Positions 6,419 to 12,965 of a DNA stretch of 17,978 bases are shown piece by piece. Source of the stretch: JBBDWJ01 sp040902925 (GTDB taxonomy: Bacteria > Acidobacteriota > Terriglobia > Bryobacterales > UBA6623); the NCBI GenBank assembly GCA_040902925.1, contig JBBDWJ010000238.1:1-17978 (forward strand), written 5' to 3'. Position 1 is the first letter of the stretch. Each line of letters opens with the position of its first letter. The notes beneath the pieces were generated by a model. It was not told the DNA's origin, ran no database searches, and worked only from the letters and a program-made list of their open reading frames with translations. Position numbers and translations under genes: made by a program.

Positions 6419-7537
6419 CTACTTCTCCTCTTTGAACCCCCAGTCGAGCTTTTGTTTGAGCGCGTTCCCTTGATGGGGCTCTAAGACCCCCTCGTGTTGT
6501 AACCGCCCCACCACGATCCCCGGCCCCACACCGACGGTCTCGGAAAACTCGTAGAGGGACTCGTTCGTGAACTCTCCGGCCCGAATGAACGCTCCGAGCG
6601 CCATGGGTGGGATGAGCGTATCGGCAGAAAACCGATTCGCCTCCGCTTCGATCTGTTGCATCTCGGGATCGACCACCCGGTCAGATAAATCCTCGTCCGC
6701 GTTGTCGACCACGAAGGGCCTTTTTGTGCGGTGCAAGAGCAAGTGCCCGACTTCGTGAAAGAACGTGAACCAGAACTGGTCATCCCACTTGTACCGGAGC
6801 GTCAGCCCGATCAAGGCGCGTTTCCCCGTCAGCCACCGAGCGCAACCACTGATGCCCGTGCTGCGCAGTGCGGGGACCATGACGACCGCCACACCGCACT
6901 TCGCACACATCTCTTGTATCGGGTCCATCACCTGGTCAACGCTGACCCTCGTGAGCTCGCGCAGTGCGGTGATCGATGACCGCAGTCCTGCAGCGTCGAA
7001 CTCCGCAAGGTCTAGCCCGCGCGCAACGATCTCCGTCTCACGCACCCAGGCCGCGATGGCCTCCTCGCGCACCTTCATGTTGCGCGTCTGCCGGTACCGC
7101 ACCGCCGAGGCCTGCCACACTGACGCCCAACTCTGCGGCGACGCAACCCCGAAGAACCCAAGGAGCACATCAGCATCAGAACGCCCCTCAGGCAAGGAAA
7201 ACTGGAGTTGCCGCATCTCCTTAAGAGGGAACTGACGAACCCACGCATCCCACCCGGACGCCCGTTGTTCCTCGCGACGACGCGCCCCGACCTCATCAAA
7301 CTGGCGTTGTAAGTTCAACCAGAAGTGCGCAGGCCGCCCAAGCGCTTTCTCAAACGCCAAGGCAGTCGGTGGCTTGATCGGCCCCTTCCCATTGCAGAGC
7401 TCGCTGATGGTCTTCGGCGTCAGGTCCGTCCGCCGGGCAAGATCCCGCTGCGACCACTCCAGGAAATCCAGATACTCCTGCACCGTCTCACCGGGGTGCG
7501 GCACGCTGGTTGGTTCGAAAATAGTTTTGCTATCCAT
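6419..7537 (-). CDS. HigA-type XRE antitoxin fused to ImmA/IrrE metallopeptidase domain
   Basis: This 372-residue protein has a HigA-like helix-turn-helix at residues ~14-75 (PGETVQEYLDFLEWSQRDLA, then TPKTISELCNGKGPI). A helical spacer follows, then a COG2856-type metallopeptidase domain with HEVGHLLLH at 261-269 and the third zinc ligand region EAEANRFSADTLIP at ~297-310. All expected zinc-site residues are present, so the protease is probably active. In this family the HTH binds the operon promoter and the toxin, and the peptidase domain is thought to cleave a repressor or antitoxin under stress (as in ImmA-ImmR and IrrE-DdrO). The ATG at 7537 overlaps the end of the toxin gene by 8 bp. 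Two GGTAAC-based inverted repeats upstream of the toxin are its likely operators. Confidence 0.9.
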   Translation of the reverse strand: MDSKTIFEPTSVPHPGETVQEYLDFLEWSQRDLARRTDLTPKTISELCNGKGPIKPPTALAFEKALGRPAHFWLNLQRQFDEVGARRREEQRASGWDAWVRQFPLKEMRQLQFSLPEGRSDADVLLGFFGVASPQSWASVWQASAVRYRQTRNMKVREEAIAAWVRETEIVARGLDLAEFDAAGLRSSITALRELTRVSVDQVMDPIQEMCAKCGVAVVMVPALRSTGISGCARWLTGKRALIGLTLRYKWDDQFWFTFFHEVGHLLLHRTKRPFVVDNADEDLSDRVVDPEMQQIEAEANRFSADTLIPPMALGAFIRAGEFTNESLYEFSETVGVGPGIVVGRLQHEGVLEPHQGNALKQKLDWGFKEEK

Positions 7538-7856
7538 GTGTATCCTCGATAGCTACGATGTCAATCTCCGTGATTGACATCCATCGCTGTTGTTCCTCGG
7601 CGACCCCGGCCGGTGCATCACTGGGCTGGAACAGCAACCGGTAGGGTTGATTCAAATCGACCGAGAACGTACCCTTGCGTTCTCCTTTCAGTTCATGACA
7701 GCGTTCCGGTCCCGAATTCGGAGGCCAGAAATCCGCAAGCGAGTCCGCGGCATACAGGGCTGCGAGTCGTAACATATTCACCCCGTACTCGCGCTTGCAG
7801 GCTGCCGGATCGTTCGCCACCTTGCGCAGCCGCTTGTCACTGATCGAAACGTCCAT
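7530..7856 (-). CDS. HigB/RelE-superfamily killer toxin
   Basis: This 108-residue protein (MDVSISDKRLRKVANDPAAC, then KREYGVNMLRLAALYAADSL) has the HigB layout: an N-terminal helix with K-R-L-R-K, a mid-section HELKGERKGTFSVDLNQPYRLLFQP, and a last strand ITEIDIVAIEDTHG. The 'H.L.gd..g.ysi.l...yRl.F.p' phrase is typical of plasmid-maintenance 'killer' proteins. It should be a ribosome-dependent mRNA endonuclease held inactive by the downstream HTH protein. The ATG at 7856 was preferred to the TTG one codon upstream; GGGA lies about 7 nt before the ATG. It overlaps the antitoxin gene by 8 bp (toxin first, as in higBA). The final strand ends DTHG rather than the common 'DYH', a mild variation. 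The ORF is intact. Confidence 0.85.
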   Translation of the reverse strand: MDVSISDKRLRKVANDPAACKREYGVNMLRLAALYAADSLADFWPPNSGPERCHELKGERKGTFSVDLNQPYRLLFQPSDAPAGVAEEQQRWMSITEIDIVAIEDTHG

Positions 7857-7872
7857 CAAGATTTCCCATGAG

Positions 7873-7884
7873 GTAACGAGTTAC
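7873..7884. promoter_or_regulatory. Inverted repeat GTAAC-GA-GTTAC, candidate operator 1 of the higB-immA operon
   Basis: A perfect 5-bp inverted repeat lies 17 bp upstream of the toxin ATG. On the minus strand it overlaps a possible -10 (TAACTC), which is 18 bp from a possible -35 (TTGTTG) lying in the second repeat. This fits autorepression by the XRE-domain protein. Confidence 0.55.
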
Positions 7885-7895
7885 ACTCCAGTAGA

Positions 7896-7914
7896 TGTTA
7901 CCAACAAGGTAACA
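7896..7914. promoter_or_regulatory. Inverted repeat TGTTACC-AACAA-GGTAACA, candidate operator 2
   Basis: Perfect 7-bp arms around a 5-nt spacer share the GGTAAC/GTTACC half-site with operator 1. The spacer read on the minus strand contributes to a TTGTTG -35-like hexamer. Repeated half-sites suggest cooperative binding by the XRE protein. Confidence 0.6.
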
Positions 7915-8053
7915 CGCTGGCAGATGGATGTCCAGTCGGTTGTCGGCCTGGGTGCCGGAGAGGCGGTACGCTCGCCCGGCTTTTGGGGATGAACCATCCG
8001 ATCGCATCGTCTACCGGGCGATGCCGCCCACGCCGAGCGGCTTCCGGTGGGTG

Positions 8054-8170
8054 TACACTATCGCAGATGCAGTGTCCAAATACACTGTCGCCGGTTACAC
8101 TGTCGCCCGATACGCTGTCGGCGGCTGCTCTGTCGCCGGATCTCCTATCGTCGAATACGCCTGTCCGAAA
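8054..8170. repeat. Degenerate 15-bp tandem repeat upstream of the TIGR03437-type gene
   Basis: Units read tacactgtcgccggt (8081), tacactgtcgcccga (8096), tacgctgtcggcggc (8111), tgctctgtcgccgga (8126) and tctcctatcgtcgaa (8141), with a further decayed unit at 8156. A related unit (tacactatcgcagat, 8054) lies on the other side of a 12-bp spacer. Because 15 is five codons, all three plus frames stay open and encode pentapeptide repeats (YTVAG-type in one frame, TLSPV-type in another). No start codon or Shine-Dalgarno supports translation of any of them. The array ends 14 bp before the ATG of the secreted protein, so it occupies the presumed promoter or 5' leader. Confidence 0.75.
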
Positions 8171-8184
8171 CAACGGTCAAATAT

Positions 8185-9846
8185 ATGGCTCGACTCGCCT
8201 CGTGCGTTTTTGCGTGCGTTCTTGTCTGCCTTGCTTTTGCCGGGCCCGCCGCGGCCCAGCCCCGCATTAACGGTATCCAGAACAATTACAGCTACCTGAT
8301 ACCGGGTACTCCCAACTTTGCGATCGCGCAAGGTTGTATCTTTGTCCTCTATGGCGTAAACATGGCGCCCGCCGGCTTGCTGCAGCAGGGCTTTGACCCC
8401 GCGCTGGAGCGGAACCTGGGCGGTGTGTCGGTCAAAACCACTGTGGGCGGGACTACTACCGAGGCCATCCCTTACTATGTGTCGCCGGGTCAGATCGCGG
8501 CCATTCTTCCGTCGGCCACTCCGGTGGGCGCCGGGACGATGACGGTGACCTACAACGGCCAGACCAGTCCGCCGTTTGCGCTGACCGTGGTGCAAAGCGC
8601 CTTCGGAATTCTAACGCTCGGCGGGAACGGCCTCGGCAACGCGGCCGTGTACGATCTGGACTACAACTACATCACGCCGACCCACGCCGCCAACCCCGGC
8701 CAGATCGTCTATTTCTGGGGTACGGGTCAAGGGCCTGATCCCAACGACGAAACCCTCGTTATTGCGGCGCCGCAGAACCTTGCCAATCTTCCGTTCGAGT
8801 TTTTCATTGGCAACAAGCCGGCAAGGGTTGTCTATCACGGGCGGTCCGCGTTTCCTGGCCTCGATCAGATCGCTGTCGAGATTCCTCAAGGCGTCTCGGG
8901 CTGTTACGCGTCCGTCTACGCCAAGACGGGCAACCTGATCAGCAACTTTGCGTCGATCCCGATTGCCGCCACGGGGCGAACTTGTACCGACTGGTTCACC
9001 TCGAGCGCCGACGTGGATCGTCTGTTGGGAAGCGGAAAGACCGAGGTCAACCTGGGGTGGTTTTACTTGAGCCGGTTCCGGTCGTACTCGCCTGGTTTCG
9101 CAGGCGTGCCTGCGAGCCTGAACATCCAAGACTCCGCCACCGCCCAGTTCCTGCGGTCCACGCCGTTTGATTCGAGCAACTGGGGCTCTGTCGGCGGCTT
9201 CGCCAACCCTGGTTGCGTGGTGACCACGTGGCAAACGGACAAGCCGTTTTCTTCGCCGATCGTAAAACGCCTCGATGCGGGACCCTCCGTGACGCTGACG
9301 CTGCCCGACGGCACGACCAGGACCTTGGCGATGCTGCAAGGCTTCAACTACGCCTTCTCGGTGAACGATGCCACGCCGGGCGCGCAGTTGATTATCCCCG
9401 AAGCTGGAGGAACCTTCCGGTTCAACGCGCCGGGCGGGGCCGACGTCGGCGTGGCCGAAGCGACGATCGCCGCCAACAATCCGCTGGTGTGGAACGAGCA
9501 CACCACGATCTCGGAGGTGAGCCGCACGCAACCCCTCACGTTGACTTGGACCGGAGGCACCCCGGGAGGATTCGTGATCATCCAAGGCGGCACGTTTGCG
9601 GGACCGAACGCGGAGATTTTTACGTCCTTCGGCTGCACCGCGCCCGTGGAAGCGGGCACCTTCACCGTGCCGCGCGATGTACTGGCGTCGATGGTCGCCA
9701 GCACTGTCTTTGCACCCCAGAACATTCCAACCGGAAGCCTGCTGGTGCAGCACTTCACGCTGCCGGCGCGATTCACGGCCCAAGGTTTGGACCAGGGTTC
9801 GATTGTCTGGCAGAGTTACAGCAGCACGGCGGTTCACTACCGCTAG
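8185..9846 (+). CDS. Secreted protein with TIGR03437-type (Solibacter) domain
   Basis: This 553-residue protein has a Sec signal peptide (MARLASCVFACVLVCLAFAG, cleavage after about PAAAQ, residue 25). Residues ~27-262 match the acidobacterial TIGR03437 domain: GCIFVLYGVNMAPAGL, EAIPYYVSPGQIAAILP, TVTYNGQTSPPFALTV, PGQIVYFWGTGQGP. In that group the domain usually sits at the C-terminus of large surface proteins; here it is N-terminal. The remaining ~290 residues are beta-rich (strands such as SVTLTLPDGTTRTLAMLQGF and LTLTWTGGTPGGFVIIQGG), with Cys pairs, and resemble the paralogous tails of Solibacter secreted proteins. The function is unknown, possibly adhesion or surface structure. The ATG at 8185 was chosen over an in-frame GTG at 8047 because the signal peptide begins there. 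No Shine-Dalgarno is visible. A 15-bp repeat array lies directly upstream. Confidence 0.85.
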   Translation: MARLASCVFACVLVCLAFAGPAAAQPRINGIQNNYSYLIPGTPNFAIAQGCIFVLYGVNMAPAGLLQQGFDPALERNLGGVSVKTTVGGTTTEAIPYYVSPGQIAAILPSATPVGAGTMTVTYNGQTSPPFALTVVQSAFGILTLGGNGLGNAAVYDLDYNYITPTHAANPGQIVYFWGTGQGPDPNDETLVIAAPQNLANLPFEFFIGNKPARVVYHGRSAFPGLDQIAVEIPQGVSGCYASVYAKTGNLISNFASIPIAATGRTCTDWFTSSADVDRLLGSGKTEVNLGWFYLSRFRSYSPGFAGVPASLNIQDSATAQFLRSTPFDSSNWGSVGGFANPGCVVTTWQTDKPFSSPIVKRLDAGPSVTLTLPDGTTRTLAMLQGFNYAFSVNDATPGAQLIIPEAGGTFRFNAPGGADVGVAEATIAANNPLVWNEHTTISEVSRTQPLTLTWTGGTPGGFVIIQGGTFAGPNAEIFTSFGCTAPVEAGTFTVPRDVLASMVASTVFAPQNIPTGSLLVQHFTLPARFTAQGLDQGSIVWQSYSSTAVHYR

Positions 9847-9991
9847 CTGAGCTAAATTAGCAGCGTAGGTGACAACTGGGTTACGGCGAAACGTGGCGAG
9901 TACGTCGTGGCTGTATCTATCGAACAAATGCCGCACGCAACCGAAAGCCTAGGAGGGCTTGCCGGTTGTGGGTAGCCTGGTGCGGCCGTCA

Positions 9992-10480
9992 TTACTTGCT
10001 CTCTACAGCCTGTTCGGTGCGCCATGGCGCGACGCTCATCTCGTACTCGGTCGGGCAGCCGACGCCTTCGACGCTTACTCCTAACTGCTTGAGCGCGTCC
10101 AGCGCTGTCAGGCGGCGGTAGGTGTTGAATGTGATGACGTGTGCGAACATGCCGCCGAAGGTGAACGTCTCGGCCGGTTCGCAGAGCGCGTCGATGAAGG
10201 TGTCATCCCAGGCTCCGCGATTCCGCACGTCGCTCAGGAATCGGTTGAACTCCGCATCCGCCTTTTCGAAGCGCGTCAGCAGCGCCTGCGGCGTACGTTC
10301 TTCGGCGGAAGTTTCCATGTTGGGCGCCTCGCCTCCGGTGAGTGCGGCCGTCCACACTTCCTTGGTTTGCACGATACGCTCCAGCATCTCCCGCAGATCT
10401 TTATCCGGCTGGCACCATCCGAAAACCGCGATGGCGAGGTTCAGCGGGCGGTCCAGTTGTTCTTCGCTGAGAGTATTTGC
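9992..10480 (-). pseudogene. DinB-family protein, 5'-truncated at the IS junction
   Basis: The minus frame reads RRLLEHANTLSEEQLDRPLN, then LREMLERIVQTKEVWTAALT, then FTFGGMFAHVITFNTYRRLT, and ends at 9992. The four-helix DinB/YfiT-like pattern is clear, including the 'aHv..fn.yRR' helix with the conserved metal-site histidine. The coding similarity continues upstream of the first ATG (10387) to about 10480. There it runs into the transposase on the opposite strand, with no start codon in between. The first helix and the true start are therefore missing, presumably cut off by rearrangement. Translation from 10387 would give 131 residues lacking helix 1. DinB-like proteins are putative metal-dependent enzymes, often thiol transferases. 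This one is probably dead. Confidence 0.7.
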
Positions 10481-11002
10481 ATGTTCGAGCAGGCGCCGAC
10501 CAAAGCCCGCAAGATCGCAAAGGGCAAGCTTGCCACTGGCGGAACGGTCGGCAAAGCTATCGTGATGGGCGTTCTAGAGCGCCATGGCGAAGCCCGCGTC
10601 AAAGTGGTTGCCGACCGCAGGGCTAGCTCGGTGATTCCTGAGATCGTTGACAACGTGCTTCCCGGCTCCGCCGTGTACACGGATGATCTGCGGTCCTATC
10701 GTGAACTCGTTGCCGACTACGCTCACGAGTTCATCGACCACACCGAAGCCTACGTTAAAGGCCGCGTTCACACCAACGGGCTGGAGAACTTCTGGTCACT
10801 GTTCAAGCGGACGCTGAAGGGAGCGTACGTATCTGTTGAGCCGTTTCACCTTCAGGCGTATGCCGATGAGCAAGCATTTCGGTTTAATAAGCGGAAGACC
10901 GATGACGGGCACCGCTTCACCGATGCCCTGCGGAAGATTGGCGGAAAGCGGATTACGTTTGCGGAATTGACCGGGCGGGAATTGGACAGTCAACCGAGCT
11001 AG
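10481..11002 (+). pseudogene. IS1595-family (ISXO2-like) transposase, 5'-truncated
   Basis: From the ATG at 10481, 173 codons encode the C-terminal part of an ISXO2-like DDE transposase: GKAIVMGVLERHGEARVKVV, PGSAVYTDDLRSY (second acidic residue near 68-69), YVKGRVHTNGLENFWSLFKR (third catalytic region, E102) and YVSVEPFHLQAYADEQAFRFN. The N-terminal zinc ribbon and the first catalytic Asp (in a 'DETYiGGK' motif) are absent, since family members are around 300 residues. The plus frame is open upstream to 10139, but that stretch is the antisense of the DinB gene, so the junction lies near 10481-10500. No terminal inverted repeat was identified. The product cannot be an active transposase. Its stop codon lies inside a hairpin shared with the 59-aa gene downstream. 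Confidence 0.85.
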
Positions 11003-11040
11003 GGCCGAGAGACGGGCGCGGGAAGCGCAAGCCCTAGCTC
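10996..11040. terminator. 10-bp inverted repeat spanning two convergent stop codons; candidate bidirectional terminator
   Basis: GAGCTAGGGC (10996-11005) and GCCCTAGCTC (11031-11040) are perfect complements around a 25-nt loop that contains its own GCGC/GCGC stem. On the plus strand the stem is followed by TTAGTTTT. Each arm contains a stop codon, TAG of the transposase on plus and TAG of the 59-aa gene on minus. On the minus strand no T-run follows, so termination there is less certain. Confidence 0.7.
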
Positions 11041-11213
11041 TTAGTTTTCCGCTTAGGCTGGTTCGTCCGTTGGCGCGGGCGAATCGGCTTGTGCGGGTCA
11101 ATGGCGTCCTTTGGGACGGCCATTATCGTTTGGACAGCACGGACGAAGTTCTCGAACTCTGAAGGCTGACTACCACCGGGTTCGGACTTGTCCGATTTAC
11201 TCGCACGTTTCAT
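11034..11213 (-). CDS. Small basic protein next to the IS1595-type transposase
   Basis: This 59-residue protein (MKRASKSDKSEPGGSQPSEF, then ENFVRAVQTIMAVPKDAIDP) has a hydrophilic, Lys/Ser-rich start, one amphipathic helix (FENFVRAVQTIMAVPKDAI) and a basic Pro/Arg/Lys tail. I associate the 'F..f......il.vPk..id' helix with small proteins often found beside IS transposases, with no known function. The frame opens at 11267, but the ATG at 11213 begins the coherent sequence and follows the pattern of such proteins. No clear Shine-Dalgarno is visible. It converges on the transposase, and the two genes share a hairpin, which suggests they moved together. It diverges from the 37-aa ORF at 11287, leaving a ~70-bp divergent promoter region with a GAGGT-AC-ACCTC palindrome at 11249-11260. 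Confidence 0.55.
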   Translation of the reverse strand: MKRASKSDKSEPGGSQPSEFENFVRAVQTIMAVPKDAIDPHKPIRPRQRTNQPKRKTKS

Positions 11214-11286
11214 AACAGCAACGCTTGGGCATACCCCAACGGAGTGAGTGAGGTACACCTCATTCACTCTAACATGGAGGTGTGCC

Positions 11287-11400
11287 TTGCCGCTAGATCA
11301 ACAGACTCTCGAAACCATTGATCGTGCGAAGCGTGAAATTGATGAGGCGTTGGACGAGCTAGGTGAGTCAAGTCAATTGTTACCCCAAGATTTAACATAA
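11287..11400 (+). CDS. 37-aa peptide ORF with strong Shine-Dalgarno
   Basis: A TTG at 11287 preceded by GGAGGTG (11276-11282, 4 nt gap) opens a 37-codon frame ending TAA at 11398-11400. The product (start PLDQQTLETIDRAKREIDEA, end LDELGESSQLLPQDLT) is acidic and strongly helical, with an i/i+3/i+4 hydrophobic pattern in TLETIDRAKREIDEALDEL. It has no recognised family. It could be a small antitoxin-like or regulatory peptide, or an IS passenger. The AT-rich sequence after it (TTTAACATAATATATCTTATAGG) contrasts with the GC-rich surroundings. It is divergent from the 59-aa gene. Confidence 0.5.
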   Translation: MPLDQQTLETIDRAKREIDEALDELGESSQLLPQDLT

Positions 11401-11464
11401 TATATCTTATAGGACCTTCAATAAGTACCGAAGCTGGCCTAAACCCGCCGGTTGGCTCAATGGC

Positions 11465-12721
11465 TCAAGCCTCTGGCCGCACCTCATACTCCTTGAGGAA
11501 CTCCGGGCTCAGGTCGATCCCCAGGCCTGGGCTTTCGGGGATGGTCCATCCCGATAGGTTCTGCTTCCAGCCGCCCACGAAGATGTCGCCGTATTGTTGG
11601 GTCTGCGTGTTGCCTTCTTCCATGATCAGAAAATTGGGGATCGACGCGGCCAGGTGCATGCTGGCGGCTGTGCAGATCGGGCCGTTGGGGTTGTGTGGCG
11701 CGATGGTGATGTAGCCGGTGTCGGCTAGCGCGGCGATTTTCTTCATGGCGGTGATGCCGCCGGTGCGGGCCACGTCGGGCTGCCAGATCCGCGCCGACTG
11801 CTTGGCGACGAGCTCGCCGAAGCTGAAGTGCCCGTGGACGCCTTCGCCGGTGGCGATCGGGATGTTCGTTGAGCGCTGCAGCAAGGCCATAGCATCCACG
11901 TTTTCAGGAGGTACCGGCTCTTCCAGAAAGAAAACGTCGAAGGGTTCAAGCATCTGGATGATGCGTCCCGCCGAGGCCATATTGAACTTGCCGTGGGCCT
12001 CGACGCAGATGTCGAACGCCGCGCCGGCTTCGCGGATGCCGCGTACCATCTCACGTACTTCATTCAGTGTTGTGGTCGGCAGTTGGCGGTCCGGGCCCGG
12101 GTATTCACCGAAGGGGTCGTATTTGCCGGCCGTGGCGCCCTGGGACATCAGTTCCTTGGTGCGCGCGCGGTAGGCGTCGGCGGTGCGCGGGATGTTGCCC
12201 CAGCGGTAGCTGGTGTAGATGCGCAGGCGATCGGGGATCTTACCTCCTAGTAGTTGGTAGACCGGCGCGCCGAGCTTCTTGCCCACGATGTCCCACAAGG
12301 CGATGTCGATGGCGCTGATGGCGGCGTAGAGCGTCCCGCCGAGGGTGTTTTCTTCGGCGATATACATGCGGCGCCAGAGGCGTTCGATGTCCCAGGCGCT
12401 TTGGCCGGCGAGCAGATCGCGAAAGGAATGAATCTGCACCACGACGGGGGCGACGGTGGGAGGCGTAGTTCCCTCCCCCCAACCGTGCAGGCCGTCATCG
12501 GTCTCGACGCGCGCGCACACGATGTTGGTTCGTGATGCGATGCGGATGACATGCGCATCGACGCGGCGGATGGTAAGCGGCGCACGAGCGCGCTGGTCTT
12601 GCGCCAACGCGCGGAATGCGCCGAGCGATGGCGCCAGCAGAGCGGCTGACGACGCGGCCCCTAGAGACAGGAAATCGCGGCGGCTCGACTTGGGTGCCGC
12701 TGCTTGGCTTGGGTATGGCAC
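11465..12721 (-). CDS. Tat-exported enolase-superfamily protein (mandelate racemase/galactonate dehydratase-like)
   Basis: This 418-residue protein has a twin-arginine signal (KSSRRDFLSLGAASSAALLA, residues 11-30), then an MR/MLE N-domain (VETDDGLHGWGEGT) and barrel. Active-site candidates are EAHGKF (E241, H243), FFLEEPVPPENVDA (E267), ATGEGVHG (E293), QPDVARTGGIT and APHNPNGPI (H343), in the order seen in D-galactonate dehydratase (DgoD). DgoD's first metal ligand is Asp in 'DFHGR'; here the position is Glu (E241), a conservative change that I believe occurs in other uncharacterised members. It probably dehydrates a sugar acid, but the substrate is unknown. Export is unusual for the enzyme type, although Tat-exported members are common in Acidobacteriota and Planctomycetes. 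The GTG start at 12721 is supported by GAGGTG 5 nt upstream. The gene appears to be monocistronic. Confidence 0.88.
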   Translation of the reverse strand: MPYPSQAAAPKSSRRDFLSLGAASSAALLAPSLGAFRALAQDQRARAPLTIRRVDAHVIRIASRTNIVCARVETDDGLHGWGEGTTPPTVAPVVVQIHSFRDLLAGQSAWDIERLWRRMYIAEENTLGGTLYAAISAIDIALWDIVGKKLGAPVYQLLGGKIPDRLRIYTSYRWGNIPRTADAYRARTKELMSQGATAGKYDPFGEYPGPDRQLPTTTLNEVREMVRGIREAGAAFDICVEAHGKFNMASAGRIIQMLEPFDVFFLEEPVPPENVDAMALLQRSTNIPIATGEGVHGHFSFGELVAKQSARIWQPDVARTGGITAMKKIAALADTGYITIAPHNPNGPICTAASMHLAASIPNFLIMEEGNTQTQQYGDIFVGGWKQNLSGWTIPESPGLGIDLSPEFLKEYEVRPEA

Positions 12722-12944
12722 GAATTCACCTCGCGGCGAATATTGTATCTCTGTCGGGCCGGAAATTCGATGTCGAGCCCGAAAGGCTCATCTGGCACAC
12801 GCGCGGGAGCGCACAGCACGGCGCGGCAGTTCCGTTTGCCGTAGCGGCACTCCTACTCTTACGCAACGCATCATTGAGTCCTCTATTGGAGGAGACGTCA
12901 ATGTCGCCACCGGATACCAATGGCGACGGTTAGGGAGAGTCAAA

Positions 12945-12965
12945 GTGGCGGCCTAGCGCCGCCAC
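12945..12965. terminator. 7-bp inverted repeat at the end of the large secreted protein gene
   Basis: GTGGCGG, a 7-nt loop, and CCGCCAC form a perfect stem that contains the TAG stop codon (12953-12955, minus strand) in its loop. On the minus strand it is followed by TTTGACT rather than a clean T-run, so it is at best a weak intrinsic terminator. Confidence 0.35.

Noticed and set aside
8054..8170. CRISPR array
   Set aside because: Units are 15 bp, contiguous and without spacers, and no cas genes are present.
8047..8184. In-frame GTG start upstream of the TIGR03437-type gene
   Set aside because: It would put an Arg/Cys-rich repeat peptide in front of a clear signal peptide; the open frame is a consequence of the 15-bp repeat.
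9851..9861. GCTAA-A-TTAGC palindrome after the TIGR03437-type gene as a terminator
   Set aside because: The stem is only 5 bp with a 1-nt loop and no T-run follows; it is too weak to call.
8611..9936. 441-codon minus-strand ORF
   Set aside because: It is antisense to the secreted protein and lacks any domain; high-GC third positions keep the opposite strand open.
11240..11275. Right-end inverted repeat of the IS1595 element
   Set aside because: GAGGT/ACCTC and GAGTGA/TCACTC symmetry exists, but no matching left end or target duplication is present, so an IS boundary cannot be supported.
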